A stretch of 44,995 bases of DNA, taken from assembly GCA_020438105.1 (NCBI GenBank), contig JAGQVE010000031.1, positions 1-44,995 of the forward strand, read 5' to 3'. Position numbers and translations under genes: made by a program. Of the stretch, positions 36,927 through 44,995 are shown in pieces; positions within the stretch are counted from its first letter, which is position 1; every line of letters starts with the position of its first letter. The notes under the pieces were generated by a model that had not been told where the DNA came from, did not search any database, and worked only from the letters and a program-made list of their open reading frames with translations. Origin of the DNA: Bacteroidales bacterium (GTDB lineage: Bacteria > Bacteroidota > Bacteroidia > Bacteroidales > JAADJA01).

Positions 36927-38339
36927 ATGAAAAAGCTTTACAGCCTTTTACTAATACTGGTTTTTACAGCCTGTGAACAACCCGGGCCAAAACAAACCGA
37001 ACAAGCCGAGTTTATCTCCAAAGGCAAAATTAATTACCAGCTTAACCCTGAGGATGAACGCATGCTCGATTCCATCCAGCAAAAAACATTTCAGTTTTTC
37101 CTGAATGAGCATCATCCGGAATGGGGCATTGTGAAAGACCGGATAAAAGAATGGGCTCCTGCAAGTATTGCGGCAACCGGTTTTGGTTTAGCCTGCTTTG
37201 GTATTGGTGCCGAAAGGAAGTTAATCACACGCGAAAAGGCAGCTCAGATTACACTGAACACCCTAAAGTTTTTTATGAATTCTGAACAAAGTAATTTAGC
37301 AGATGCACAGGGATACAAAGGTTTTTACTACCATTTCCTGCGCATGGACACCGGCAAACGCGAATGGAACTGTGAGCTTTCGTCGGTGGATACCGGCTTA
37401 TTGATGATGGGAGTGATCTTTGCCCGGAATTATTATGATGGCGATAGCGAAACGGAAAAACAGATCAGGGAGCTGGCTGCCCAATTGCTTGGCCGGATCG
37501 ACTGGGATTTTATGGAAATGCCTGCCGGCGATAAATTTGCACACTCCATTTCGATGGGCTGGGATCCTGACAATGGATTGCACCACATGGGCTGGATCGG
37601 CTACAATGAGGCGCTATTCCTGTATGTGCTTGCAGCAGGCAGTGGCATGACGAATGTGGAAAAAGGTTATGAGTCCTGGTTGAGAAACTACAGTTGGGAA
37701 ACACCCTATGAAGGACTTTCACACGTGGCCTTTCCACCCCTCTTCGGCCACCAGTTTTCACAGGCATTTATTGATTGCCGTGGGCTGGTAGATGGCTACA
37801 TGAAGGAAAAAGGAATTGATTATTTTGAGAATTCACGGCGGGCAACGCTGGTACAACAGCAATATGCCATTCAGAATCCCCATAATTGGATGGGTTATGA
37901 TTCCCTTTGCTGGGGAGTAACGGCTTGCGACGGACCGACTGATAAATACAATTTCGACGACCGCAAATTCATCGGCTATGCCGGAAGAGGCTCAAGTGGC
38001 CCTGAAAACAACTATTTTGATGATGGAACCATTGCACCTTATGGCGCGATCTCTTCTCTGCCTTTTGCGCCGGAAATCGTACTACCAACAATCCGTGCTT
38101 TTAACGAAAGATACAGCGACAAAATCTGGGGTGATTATGGCTACTACGATGCCTTCAACCCAACGGCCGGCTGGTTCGACGATGATTACCTCGGCATCGA
38201 TGAAGGGCCACTGCTCATCATGGTGGAGAATTTCAGATCAGGACTGGTATGGAATTATGTGATGAAAGACAAGATCATACAAGATGGATTGAATCGGTTG
38301 GGATTTACTTACCTGGAAAAAACAGATAAAAGTGAATAA
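36927..38339 (+). CDS. Second glycoamylase (PF10091/GH144-like) lipoprotein
   Basis: The 470-residue protein has a lipobox (LVFTAC) after MKKLYSLLLIL, and no Ig-like domains. Its single PF10091 domain runs from ERMLDSIQQKTFQFFLNE onward, with WNCELSSVDTGLLMMGVIF, GWIGYNEALFLYVLAAGSG, LCWGVTACDGP, APYGAISSLPF, YGYYDAFN and YLGIDEGPLLIMVENFRSGL. In place of the VETS of its neighbour it has the acidic motif LSSVDTG, so the two are distinct subtypes rather than a recent duplication. One may be endo-acting and the other process shorter oligosaccharides. It starts 10 bases after the previous gene. The ATG at 36927 gives the signal peptide; the longer frame starts at a TTG. Confidence 0.85.
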   Translation: MKKLYSLLLILVFTACEQPGPKQTEQAEFISKGKINYQLNPEDERMLDSIQQKTFQFFLNEHHPEWGIVKDRIKEWAPASIAATGFGLACFGIGAERKLITREKAAQITLNTLKFFMNSEQSNLADAQGYKGFYYHFLRMDTGKREWNCELSSVDTGLLMMGVIFARNYYDGDSETEKQIRELAAQLLGRIDWDFMEMPAGDKFAHSISMGWDPDNGLHHMGWIGYNEALFLYVLAAGSGMTNVEKGYESWLRNYSWETPYEGLSHVAFPPLFGHQFSQAFIDCRGLVDGYMKEKGIDYFENSRRATLVQQQYAIQNPHNWMGYDSLCWGVTACDGPTDKYNFDDRKFIGYAGRGSSGPENNYFDDGTIAPYGAISSLPFAPEIVLPTIRAFNERYSDKIWGDYGYYDAFNPTAGWFDDDYLGIDEGPLLIMVENFRSGLVWNYVMKDKIIQDGLNRLGFTYLEKTDKSE

Positions 38340-38361
38340 CAGGATGGATTAAATCGATAAA

Positions 38362-41300
38362 ATGAATATCATGAAAAAAATTACCACCCAAATTTGTTTG
38401 TTGATTTTCCTGTTTGTGTATGCCAACCTCCATGCCCAGATAAAAACCCTGGATAATTTTGAAAACAAGGATGGCTGGGAATTTATTAAATCGGATGGTG
38501 TTGAAGTAAGCCTTTCTAACGAACCCGGACATGACGGCAAAGCCATCCGTTTTGACTACGATTTTACCAAAGGTACCGGCTATGGCGGGATCCAGAAGTT
38601 TTTTCCCATTGATTTGCCAGATAATTTTGAATTTACCTTTTACCTGAAAGCTGATTCTCCTGCCAATAATTTTGAAATCAAATTCATCGACAGTACTGGT
38701 AACAATGTGTGGTGGGTGAACAACCGGAATTTCAATTTTCCAAAGGATTGGACAAAGATCAGGATTAAAAAACGACACATTGAATTTGCATGGGGGCCCA
38801 TTGATGATAAAACCCTGAATCGCATCGATCGGATTGAATTTACAGTGGCTTCTTTTGTGGGCGGCAAAGGAACCATCTGGCTCGATGACCTGACCTTTGA
38901 GTCGCTGCCTCCTCCGCTCGAAACTTATTCTTTACCGGCAATCTCAGCTGAATCATCCACAAAAGATCATCACCCGGAATTAATGTTCGATCAGGACAAT
39001 CAAACTTTCTGGCAAAGCAAAAACGCAAAGGATCAGTTTGTGATGTTTGATTTTACTGTTCGCAGGGAATTTGGTGGGTTGAAAATTAATTGGGAGGATG
39101 GCGCTTTCGCAAATAGTTTTGATGTGATCACTTCCATCGATGGCGAAACCTGGGAAAAAGTTTACAGTGTTGAGTTGAACCGAAGTACCACAAGCTTCGT
39201 CCGGCTACCCGAAGCAGAAGCAAGATATCTTAAAATCAACCTGAATGAAAGTGAAGATGGTAAAAAATTCGGCATCGCTGAGATCGGTTTTCTCGATATT
39301 AAGGAATCAATGACCCCAAATGATTTTCTGATTTATGCAGCAAAAAATTCACCCATTGGGGATTATCCGAGATATTTTTTGGAGCAAGCCTCCTACTGGA
39401 CCCTCTCCGGGGTTAACTACGACGTAAAGGAGGCGCTCCTCAGCGAAGATGGTATGGTAGAGGTGGACAAAGGATTGTTCTCCATCGAGCCGATGATTAA
39501 AATGAGCGATTCGTTGTATAACTGGAGCAATGTTACGGCAACGCAATCCCTTGGCCCATCAGAAAGTCAGCGGCAATTTGAATTCAAACCAACCGTTGAC
39601 TGGACATGCGGAGATCTTACATTTTCCACTTCTGTGGAATCGGCCGGTGAGGCCAATGTGAGTTCCGTCCTGGAAATTCATTATGCATTTGAAAATCCGA
39701 CAGATCAGCCCATGGATTTCGATTTTTACCTGCTGCTCAGGCCTTACCAGGTGAATCCTTATTACCAGTTCCTGAACCTCACGGGTGGTGTCGGAAAAAT
39801 TCATGCCATCAAAGAGGAAAACGGAAAAATACATTTGGATGATAAAGTTGTCCTTAGCAGCAGAAAATACAATGCCTTCGGTGCTGCAACTTTTGATGAA
39901 GGAAATTTGACTGAGTTTGTCAGAAATGATGCAATGCCAAAGTCAAATGTCGTTTCTGATAATCAAAACCTCGCCCAGGCTGTAATCAAATATACCATGC
40001 ATCTCAACCCTGGTGAAAAGTCGGGATTTTATGTGGTAGTGCCGTTTTACGGAGAGAATACAAACATAGATTTTGCCGATCCGGAAAAAGTTAAAAAGGA
40101 ATTTATTCATGCGGAGGAGTTTTGGAAACAAAAGGTGGATCACATCAAATTCAACCTGCCGGCCTCTGCCGACCGGATCATTGACACCTACAAAGCAAAC
40201 CTGGTTTATATTCTCATTAACCGCGACAACAACGGCATTCAGCCCGGATCACGCTCCTACGAAAGAAGCTGGATTCGCGATGGTGCGCTTACCTCATCCG
40301 CTTTGCTCAAGTCGGGCATTGTAAAAGAAGTTGAAGATTTTATCAATTGGTATGTCGATTATCAGTTCGAAAACGGCAAAGTTCCCTGTGTGGTTGATTT
40401 CCGCGGACCCGATCCCGTTCCTGAAAACGACAGCCATGGTCAGTTGATTTACCTTATCCGTGAATATTTCAACTTTACAAATGATACGGCTTTTCTCCGT
40501 TCGAAAAATGAGCATGTCCTGAAAGCAGTGGATTACATCGAATCGCTGATTGCCGAACGATCGACCGACCATTTCAAATACGGCAACGACAGCGTCAGGG
40601 CTTATTATGGGCTCGTCCCTGAGTCAATCAGCCATGAGGGTTATTCGGCCAAACCGATGCACTCCTACTGGGACAATTTTTTTACCATGAAAGGGTTGAA
40701 GGATGCGGCCGACATTCAAAAGATTCTCGGTGAAACCGAAAACTACCAGCACATCAGCGAGGTGCAGGATAGCTTCAGGAAAAACCTGTATAATTCCATT
40801 GATCTCGCCATGAAACAGCGCAACATCGACTACATTCCAGGCTGTGTGGAACTGGGCGATTTCGACGCCACTTCAACAACCATCGCACTCACACCCTGCA
40901 ACGAGTTGAATAATCTCCCTAAACCACAGGTTTATAACACCTTCAACAAATATTATGAGTTTTTTAAAGAACGTCGCGATGGGAAACGTGAATGGATCAA
41001 CTACACGCCTTACGAGAACCGTCTGATCGGTTCTTTCATCCTATTGGATCAACCCGAAAGGGCCCATGAACTGATCAGCTTTTTCCTGAATGATCAGCGA
41101 CCGCAGGGCTGGCATCACTGGGCAGAGGTAGTTTGGAAAGATTATCGGATTCCCCGCTACATCGGCGACATGCCACATACCTGGGTGGGCAGCGATTTTA
41201 TCAATGCCATCCGTTCAATGTTTGTATATGAAAACGAATACGACCAGTCGCTGGTGCTGGCTTCGGCCCTTTACCAGGATTGGATCGACGCTCCGGAAGG

Positions 41301-41547
41301 TATGTCCATTGAGCATTTACCAACTTATTACGGCGAGATTTCCTATTCCATAAAAAAAGAAAAAGATCATTATAAGTTTTCAATTTCAGGCGATGTTGAT
41401 TTGCCTGAAAACGGCATCCGGATCAAAAATTTCAACGGTTCAAGAATGCCGTCGAAAGTGTTGATCAATGGAAAGGAGAGCAAGGACTTTACGGAGAAAA
41501 TGATTCAGGTGATGACTTGTCCCGCCACAGTGGAAATCTATTATTAA
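38362..41547 (+). CDS. Secreted multidomain protein: CBM-like, F5/8 type C and (alpha/alpha)6 glycosidase-like domains
   Basis: The 1061-residue protein has a signal peptide ending around ANLHAQ (no lipobox). A beta-sandwich domain (about 25-185, ending GTIWLDDLTFE) resembles carbohydrate-binding/CIA30-like modules. An F5/8 type C (discoidin) domain follows (about 190-315, with DNQTFWQSKNAKDQFVMFDF). A large beta-sandwich comes next (about 320-600), then an (alpha/alpha)6 domain (about 600-990) and a C-terminal beta domain. The stretch NRDNNGIQPGSRSYERSW, then IRDGALTSSALL with Asp640, is typical of six-hairpin glycosidases. Acidic candidates also lie in VELGDFDATST and ESISHEGYS. I cannot assign a glycoside hydrolase family. 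It lies between the glucanase-like genes and the sugar symporter. Confidence 0.75.
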   Translation: MNIMKKITTQICLLIFLFVYANLHAQIKTLDNFENKDGWEFIKSDGVEVSLSNEPGHDGKAIRFDYDFTKGTGYGGIQKFFPIDLPDNFEFTFYLKADSPANNFEIKFIDSTGNNVWWVNNRNFNFPKDWTKIRIKKRHIEFAWGPIDDKTLNRIDRIEFTVASFVGGKGTIWLDDLTFESLPPPLETYSLPAISAESSTKDHHPELMFDQDNQTFWQSKNAKDQFVMFDFTVRREFGGLKINWEDGAFANSFDVITSIDGETWEKVYSVELNRSTTSFVRLPEAEARYLKINLNESEDGKKFGIAEIGFLDIKESMTPNDFLIYAAKNSPIGDYPRYFLEQASYWTLSGVNYDVKEALLSEDGMVEVDKGLFSIEPMIKMSDSLYNWSNVTATQSLGPSESQRQFEFKPTVDWTCGDLTFSTSVESAGEANVSSVLEIHYAFENPTDQPMDFDFYLLLRPYQVNPYYQFLNLTGGVGKIHAIKEENGKIHLDDKVVLSSRKYNAFGAATFDEGNLTEFVRNDAMPKSNVVSDNQNLAQAVIKYTMHLNPGEKSGFYVVVPFYGENTNIDFADPEKVKKEFIHAEEFWKQKVDHIKFNLPASADRIIDTYKANLVYILINRDNNGIQPGSRSYERSWIRDGALTSSALLKSGIVKEVEDFINWYVDYQFENGKVPCVVDFRGPDPVPENDSHGQLIYLIREYFNFTNDTAFLRSKNEHVLKAVDYIESLIAERSTDHFKYGNDSVRAYYGLVPESISHEGYSAKPMHSYWDNFFTMKGLKDAADIQKILGETENYQHISEVQDSFRKNLYNSIDLAMKQRNIDYIPGCVELGDFDATSTTIALTPCNELNNLPKPQVYNTFNKYYEFFKERRDGKREWINYTPYENRLIGSFILLDQPERAHELISFFLNDQRPQGWHHWAEVVWKDYRIPRYIGDMPHTWVGSDFINAIRSMFVYENEYDQSLVLASALYQDWIDAPEGMSIEHLPTYYGEISYSIKKEKDHYKFSISGDVDLPENGIRIKNFNGSRMPSKVLINGKESKDFTEKMIQVMTCPATVEIYY

Positions 41548-41566
41548 TCGTTAGAAAATATTATGT

Positions 41567-43357
41567 ATGGCACATCTGAAAGCAGCAGGTGCAGAGGCAA
41601 ATAAAAGTGAGTCTCATATTCAATTTTCACAACTCGCAGCCTATGGTGCGGGTGGCATCATTCCCATTGCGCTGTTCAATATCGCCGGGATCCTCGTTGG
41701 GTTGATGGGCAACATCAGTCTTGGCCTGAGTGCCTTCTGGCTCGGGGTGATCCTGATCATTCCCCGTTTGTGGGATGCCGTTTCCGATCCCATCATCGGG
41801 CACCTCTCCGACAATACCCGCACCCGCTGGGGCCGCCGCCGTCCGTTCCTGCTAATTGGCGGTCTGCTCGTTTCCGTTACCTTCGTCCTGATGTGGTGGA
41901 TACCAAAAGGTGAGATGGTTCACAGTTGGTTCCCCACAGAAGCAGGTTTCCAGGCATTTCAACTGGTTTATATTCTTGTGGCTTTATTACTGTTTTACAC
42001 CTCCTGCACCATTTTCGAAATTCCACACGGAGCGCTCGGTATGGAGATTACAACCGATGTACATGAAAGAACCCGCCTCTTCAGCGCCAAAAGTTTTGTT
42101 GGGAACTTGTTTGCCATGAGCACTCCCTGGTTGTTTGCCCTGGCCAATATGGAAATATTCAAAGGAACAGGTGGCAACGAAGCAGATGGTATGCGATATG
42201 TTTCACTTATGATTGCTGCCATCCTCATACCCCTCAGTTTCTGGTGGACCTATAAACTCCGCGAACCTGGTTTTGTGAGGATTAAAACTCAGGAGAAGGC
42301 ACCTTTCTGGCAGGACATGAAAAATACGGCCGGTAACAAAAATTTTATCTTGCTAACACTAACCATTTTCACCCTTGCCATGGGTTTTAACTTCGTAAAC
42401 TTACTTGGATCGTATATTCCCATTTTTTACATTTTCGGCGGCGACAAAGTGGAAGGCGCATACCTCCTGGGGATCAACGGCACGGTTTGGGCAGTAACCG
42501 GCGTGCTGGCTGTTTTCCCGCTGAACATCATCAGCCCGAAGATCGGGAAACGAAAAACACTGATGCTTGCCATCGGCCTGATGGTGGCTGCACAATTGTC
42601 GAAAATTGTCTGCTACAATCCTAACTATCCTTATCTGATTGTGATACCAACGATGCTCCTTTCGATGGGAATGTTGTTTTTCTTTACCCTCGGTTCATCC
42701 ATGGTGGGAGATATCTGTGATGAAGACGATTTGAAAACCGGCAAACGGACCGAAGGAAGTTTTTATTCTATTTTCTGGTGGTTCATCAAGATGGGAACGG
42801 CACTGGCCAGTTTTGTGGCGGGGGCACTGATTGTATACACCATGTTTGACGAAACCCAGGTGACCAAGGTAGATGCCTTGCAGGGCAGCATCAGGGTTAT
42901 TGAAAAAGAGGCAGAATCCTTAAATGAAGGAAATGCTGCTACCGCCAACCTTGCTGATTTGCTTCAGGATGCAAGGGAGAAATCCACTGCTTTGATTACA
43001 CATTTTAAGGAAGAGGTTGAAAAAGATAATAAAAATGCATTGCATTATGAATCACTGATTCAGTTGGCCAACGATATTGGCTCTAAAATAAATAACCTCA
43101 ATCCTGACCTTCAGCCTGATGAGCTTGTTAAACAGGTGGCGGAGATTGAGAAATCGACAGTTGCACTCACGCAACAATCGCCTTTCACGCTGCTGATGAT
43201 GCGGATTGTGGAAATCGGCTTGCCGGTGTTGCTCAGCATTTTTTCGATCTTTTTTATTTTCAGGTATTCACTCACTGAAAAACGATCGCTTGAGATTAAG
43301 GAGTTGTTAAAAGAGCGAAATCTTGCCCGTGAATTGGCAGGGAATGAATCAAAATAG
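41567..43357 (+). CDS. GPH-family sugar:cation symporter (MFS) with a helical insertion
   Basis: The glycoside-pentoside-hexuronide family imports mono- and oligosaccharides across the inner membrane with H+ or Na+. The 596-residue protein has the family motifs DAVSDPIIGHLSDNTRTRWGRRRPFLLIG after helix 2 and FEIPHGALGMEIT around helix 4, and about 12 helices. Near residue 426 (after the helix containing ALIVYTMF) a ~113-residue charged, coiled-coil-like segment runs to residue 538, before the last helices. Typical members are about 450-500 residues, so this insertion explains the extra length. It would probably import the oligosaccharides released by the neighbouring enzymes. It is 19 bases after the multidomain gene. 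Confidence 0.9.
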   Translation: MAHLKAAGAEANKSESHIQFSQLAAYGAGGIIPIALFNIAGILVGLMGNISLGLSAFWLGVILIIPRLWDAVSDPIIGHLSDNTRTRWGRRRPFLLIGGLLVSVTFVLMWWIPKGEMVHSWFPTEAGFQAFQLVYILVALLLFYTSCTIFEIPHGALGMEITTDVHERTRLFSAKSFVGNLFAMSTPWLFALANMEIFKGTGGNEADGMRYVSLMIAAILIPLSFWWTYKLREPGFVRIKTQEKAPFWQDMKNTAGNKNFILLTLTIFTLAMGFNFVNLLGSYIPIFYIFGGDKVEGAYLLGINGTVWAVTGVLAVFPLNIISPKIGKRKTLMLAIGLMVAAQLSKIVCYNPNYPYLIVIPTMLLSMGMLFFFTLGSSMVGDICDEDDLKTGKRTEGSFYSIFWWFIKMGTALASFVAGALIVYTMFDETQVTKVDALQGSIRVIEKEAESLNEGNAATANLADLLQDAREKSTALITHFKEEVEKDNKNALHYESLIQLANDIGSKINNLNPDLQPDELVKQVAEIEKSTVALTQQSPFTLLMMRIVEIGLPVLLSIFSIFFIFRYSLTEKRSLEIKELLKERNLARELAGNESK

Positions 43358-43378
43358 TTAAAGTAATTTTTATCAAAT

Positions 43379-44995
43379 ATGGGAAGCAGATTTCATTTTG
43401 AAGGACATAATTTTTACCTTGATGATAAAAAGGTGTTTTTAAACTCCGGCGAGATCCACTATTTCAGGATCAAACGGGAACTTTGGGATATCCACCTTGA
43501 AGCCGCTAAAGAGGCGGGCCTTACAACCGTAAGTACCTATGTACCCTGGGCATGGCATGAAACTGAAGAAGGTGAATTTGATTTTGATGGTCATTCTTTG
43601 CCTGAGCGTGATCTGAATGGCTGGCTTGAAAGCTGTCAAAAGCATGGACTGTATTGCATTGTCAAACCAGGTCCATTTATTCTGGCCGAAACCCGCGGCG
43701 CCGGACTACCCGGCTGGTTTTTGGATAAATACGCCGATGAAGTGAAGATGCACAACCGCAAAGGAGAAATAGTTGCAAGCGACGGGGTAAGTCTGTTTCA
43801 TCCCATTTATCAGGAAAAGGTGGCAGCCTGGTACAACCATATTATGCCGTTCATCAGCGATAGGGAAATTTCGAAAGGCGGACCGGTAATCATGATGCAG
43901 GTGTGCAACGAGATCGGTGTTTTTTCGTGGCTGGCCCACCAGGCCGATTACAGCACCGATGTTCGGAACCGTTTTATCAAATACCTTGAAAATAAAATAA
44001 AAGATATTATCCAATTAAACCGGCTTTGGGAAACCAATTACAAAACATTCGAAGAAGTCGAACTCCCACCCGATGGTCGTGATCCCTTTGTTTCCAGAGG
44101 TGACCGCAGCCGTGATCAGGAGTGGCACCTGTTCTGGCGGACTTATTACGGCGATTATTTACGAACACTTGCTGGTATGGCCAGGGAGCGGGGTGTTACG
44201 GTGCCGTTTTATCACAATTTGCCAGGCTGGATTTATGGTAGTGGTTATGAGTTTCCGGTGAACATCACCATGTATGAAGATCTTTTCCGGGATAAAAGTG
44301 AGATCATTTTCGGGGTGGACCACATCCCGGAATACGTGTCGTACCGCAACATGCATGACGACCGCATTATCAATGACATTACCGGGGCCATGCAGGGTGA
44401 TAAACCTTGGTTCGCCGCCGAATTCCAGTGCGGTTCAAGGGAATACCATGTAGTAACCAATCCCAGGGAACTGGAATTGTTTTACAAAGCCAGCATCGCC
44501 AACGGCCTTACCGGCTGGAATTATTATATGTTTTCGCAGGGCCGGAATCCGAGGCACCGAGGCTACTCCGGGCAAACCTTTTACTGGTTTACACCCCTGA
44601 GTCCGGAAGGTGAAAAAAACAGTGTTTATCCGCTGGTAAAACGAATGAGCAAACTCATCAAAACCCAGGAAAACCTGATCGTTAATTCGGAGCGAAAAGC
44701 GGAAGTCTGCGTACTTTTTTATCCGCCTTATTACGCCACAGAGCTGGAACGACCTGAAGCCGGAGCTTCCAGCCTCAAGTTCAATTATGCCGCCATCCGC
44801 CGTCCGGCTTATTTTGATGGATTGCTGAAAGTGTTACAAGTGCTCAACATTGATTATGATATGGCAGATCTTACCCGAATTTCTGCTGAAGAAATTGGCA
44901 AATACAAGCAAGTATGGGCTTTTAGTACTGATGAAATGAATGCCCGCGATCAGCAAGTGTTGGTTGATTACACCCGTAATGGCGGCAACCTCGTG
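43379..44995 (+). CDS. GH35-like beta-glycosidase (3' end outside window)
   Basis: The visible 539 residues begin MGSRFHFEGHNFYLDDKKVFLNSGEIHYFRI, the usual start of GH35 beta-galactosidase-type (beta/alpha)8 enzymes, with VSTYVPWAWHE and KPGPFILAETRGAGLPGW. The acid/base Glu fits VCNEIG (Glu178) and the nucleophile fits AAEFQCG (Glu348). There is no signal peptide, so it is cytoplasmic. GH35 includes beta-galactosidases but also enzymes acting on beta-1,2-glucooligosaccharides, such as the glucosyltransferase from Ignavibacterium album. Beyond residue 430 the sequence resembles a Rossmann-like glutamine-amidotransferase-type domain as in GH42/GH35 relatives (ERKAEVCVLFYPPYYA). It starts 21 bases after the symporter. 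The stop codon lies beyond the window. Confidence 0.85.
   Translation, partial: MGSRFHFEGHNFYLDDKKVFLNSGEIHYFRIKRELWDIHLEAAKEAGLTTVSTYVPWAWHETEEGEFDFDGHSLPERDLNGWLESCQKHGLYCIVKPGPFILAETRGAGLPGWFLDKYADEVKMHNRKGEIVASDGVSLFHPIYQEKVAAWYNHIMPFISDREISKGGPVIMMQVCNEIGVFSWLAHQADYSTDVRNRFIKYLENKIKDIIQLNRLWETNYKTFEEVELPPDGRDPFVSRGDRSRDQEWHLFWRTYYGDYLRTLAGMARERGVTVPFYHNLPGWIYGSGYEFPVNITMYEDLFRDKSEIIFGVDHIPEYVSYRNMHDDRIINDITGAMQGDKPWFAAEFQCGSREYHVVTNPRELELFYKASIANGLTGWNYYMFSQGRNPRHRGYSGQTFYWFTPLSPEGEKNSVYPLVKRMSKLIKTQENLIVNSERKAEVCVLFYPPYYATELERPEAGASSLKFNYAAIRRPAYFDGLLKVLQVLNIDYDMADLTRISAEEIGKYKQVWAFSTDEMNARDQQVLVDYTRNGGNLV

Noticed and set aside
38305..38778. A 157-codon minus-strand open frame opposite the start of the 1061-residue protein
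   Set aside because: It overlaps two well-supported genes on the other strand and shows no recognisable features.

Overview
The window reads as a chromosomal segment of a Bacteroidota bacterium, probably of the Bacteroidales/Marinilabiliales type. The evidence is a SusC/SusD pair, a complete menaquinone operon, GroES-GroEL beside a sigma-54 activator/LptE/SecG cluster, an S46 dipeptidyl peptidase, a DUF4468 protein, and several promoter -7 boxes of the TAnnTTTG type. Codon use looks even across the window. I saw no IS element, prophage, CRISPR array, rRNA or tRNA.

Layout. 1-4482: tail of an unidentified gene, then pheT and an extended nucleotide-sugar dehydrogenase. 4659-9841: a housekeeping cluster of a sigma-54 activator without a sensor domain, an LptE-type lipoprotein, a TPR-like protein, secG, then groES-groEL behind a sigma-54-like element. 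10017-11759: small secreted or lipoprotein genes. 11884-15214 (minus strand): mannose-1-phosphate guanylyltransferase and a DPP7-like S46 peptidase. 15315-22553 (minus strand): thioesterase-menF-menD-menB-menA-menC-menE, covering chorismate to demethylmenaquinone except for menH and the final methylation. 22663-27185: iron alcohol dehydrogenase, DUF2809 membrane protein, a lipoprotein of the MEMO1 family, a prolyl-tRNA editing protein, and an AAA/DUF4143 ATPase behind two tandem palindromic operators. 27188-27313 holds the last 41 codons of a dead LytTR-type regulator. 27407-28831 is a sodium:solute symporter.

29023 to the window end is a polysaccharide utilisation locus: SusC, SusD, a LamG surface lipoprotein, two different glycoamylase-fold (PF10091/GH144-like) lipoproteins, a 1061-residue multidomain protein with an (alpha/alpha)6 glycosidase-like core, a GPH-family sugar symporter with an unusual helical insertion, and the start of a GH35-like enzyme. 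PF10091 proteins together with a GH35-like enzyme suggest beta-1,2-glucan or a related beta-glucan as substrate. That is inference from families and context. No dedicated regulator of the locus lies in the window.

The points most worth a second look are the glucan locus with its unassigned 1061-residue protein, the sigma-54-like element before groES, the tandem palindromes at 25979-26036, the LytTR remnant, and the hairpin that separates the binding-protein genes from the enzyme genes inside the locus.
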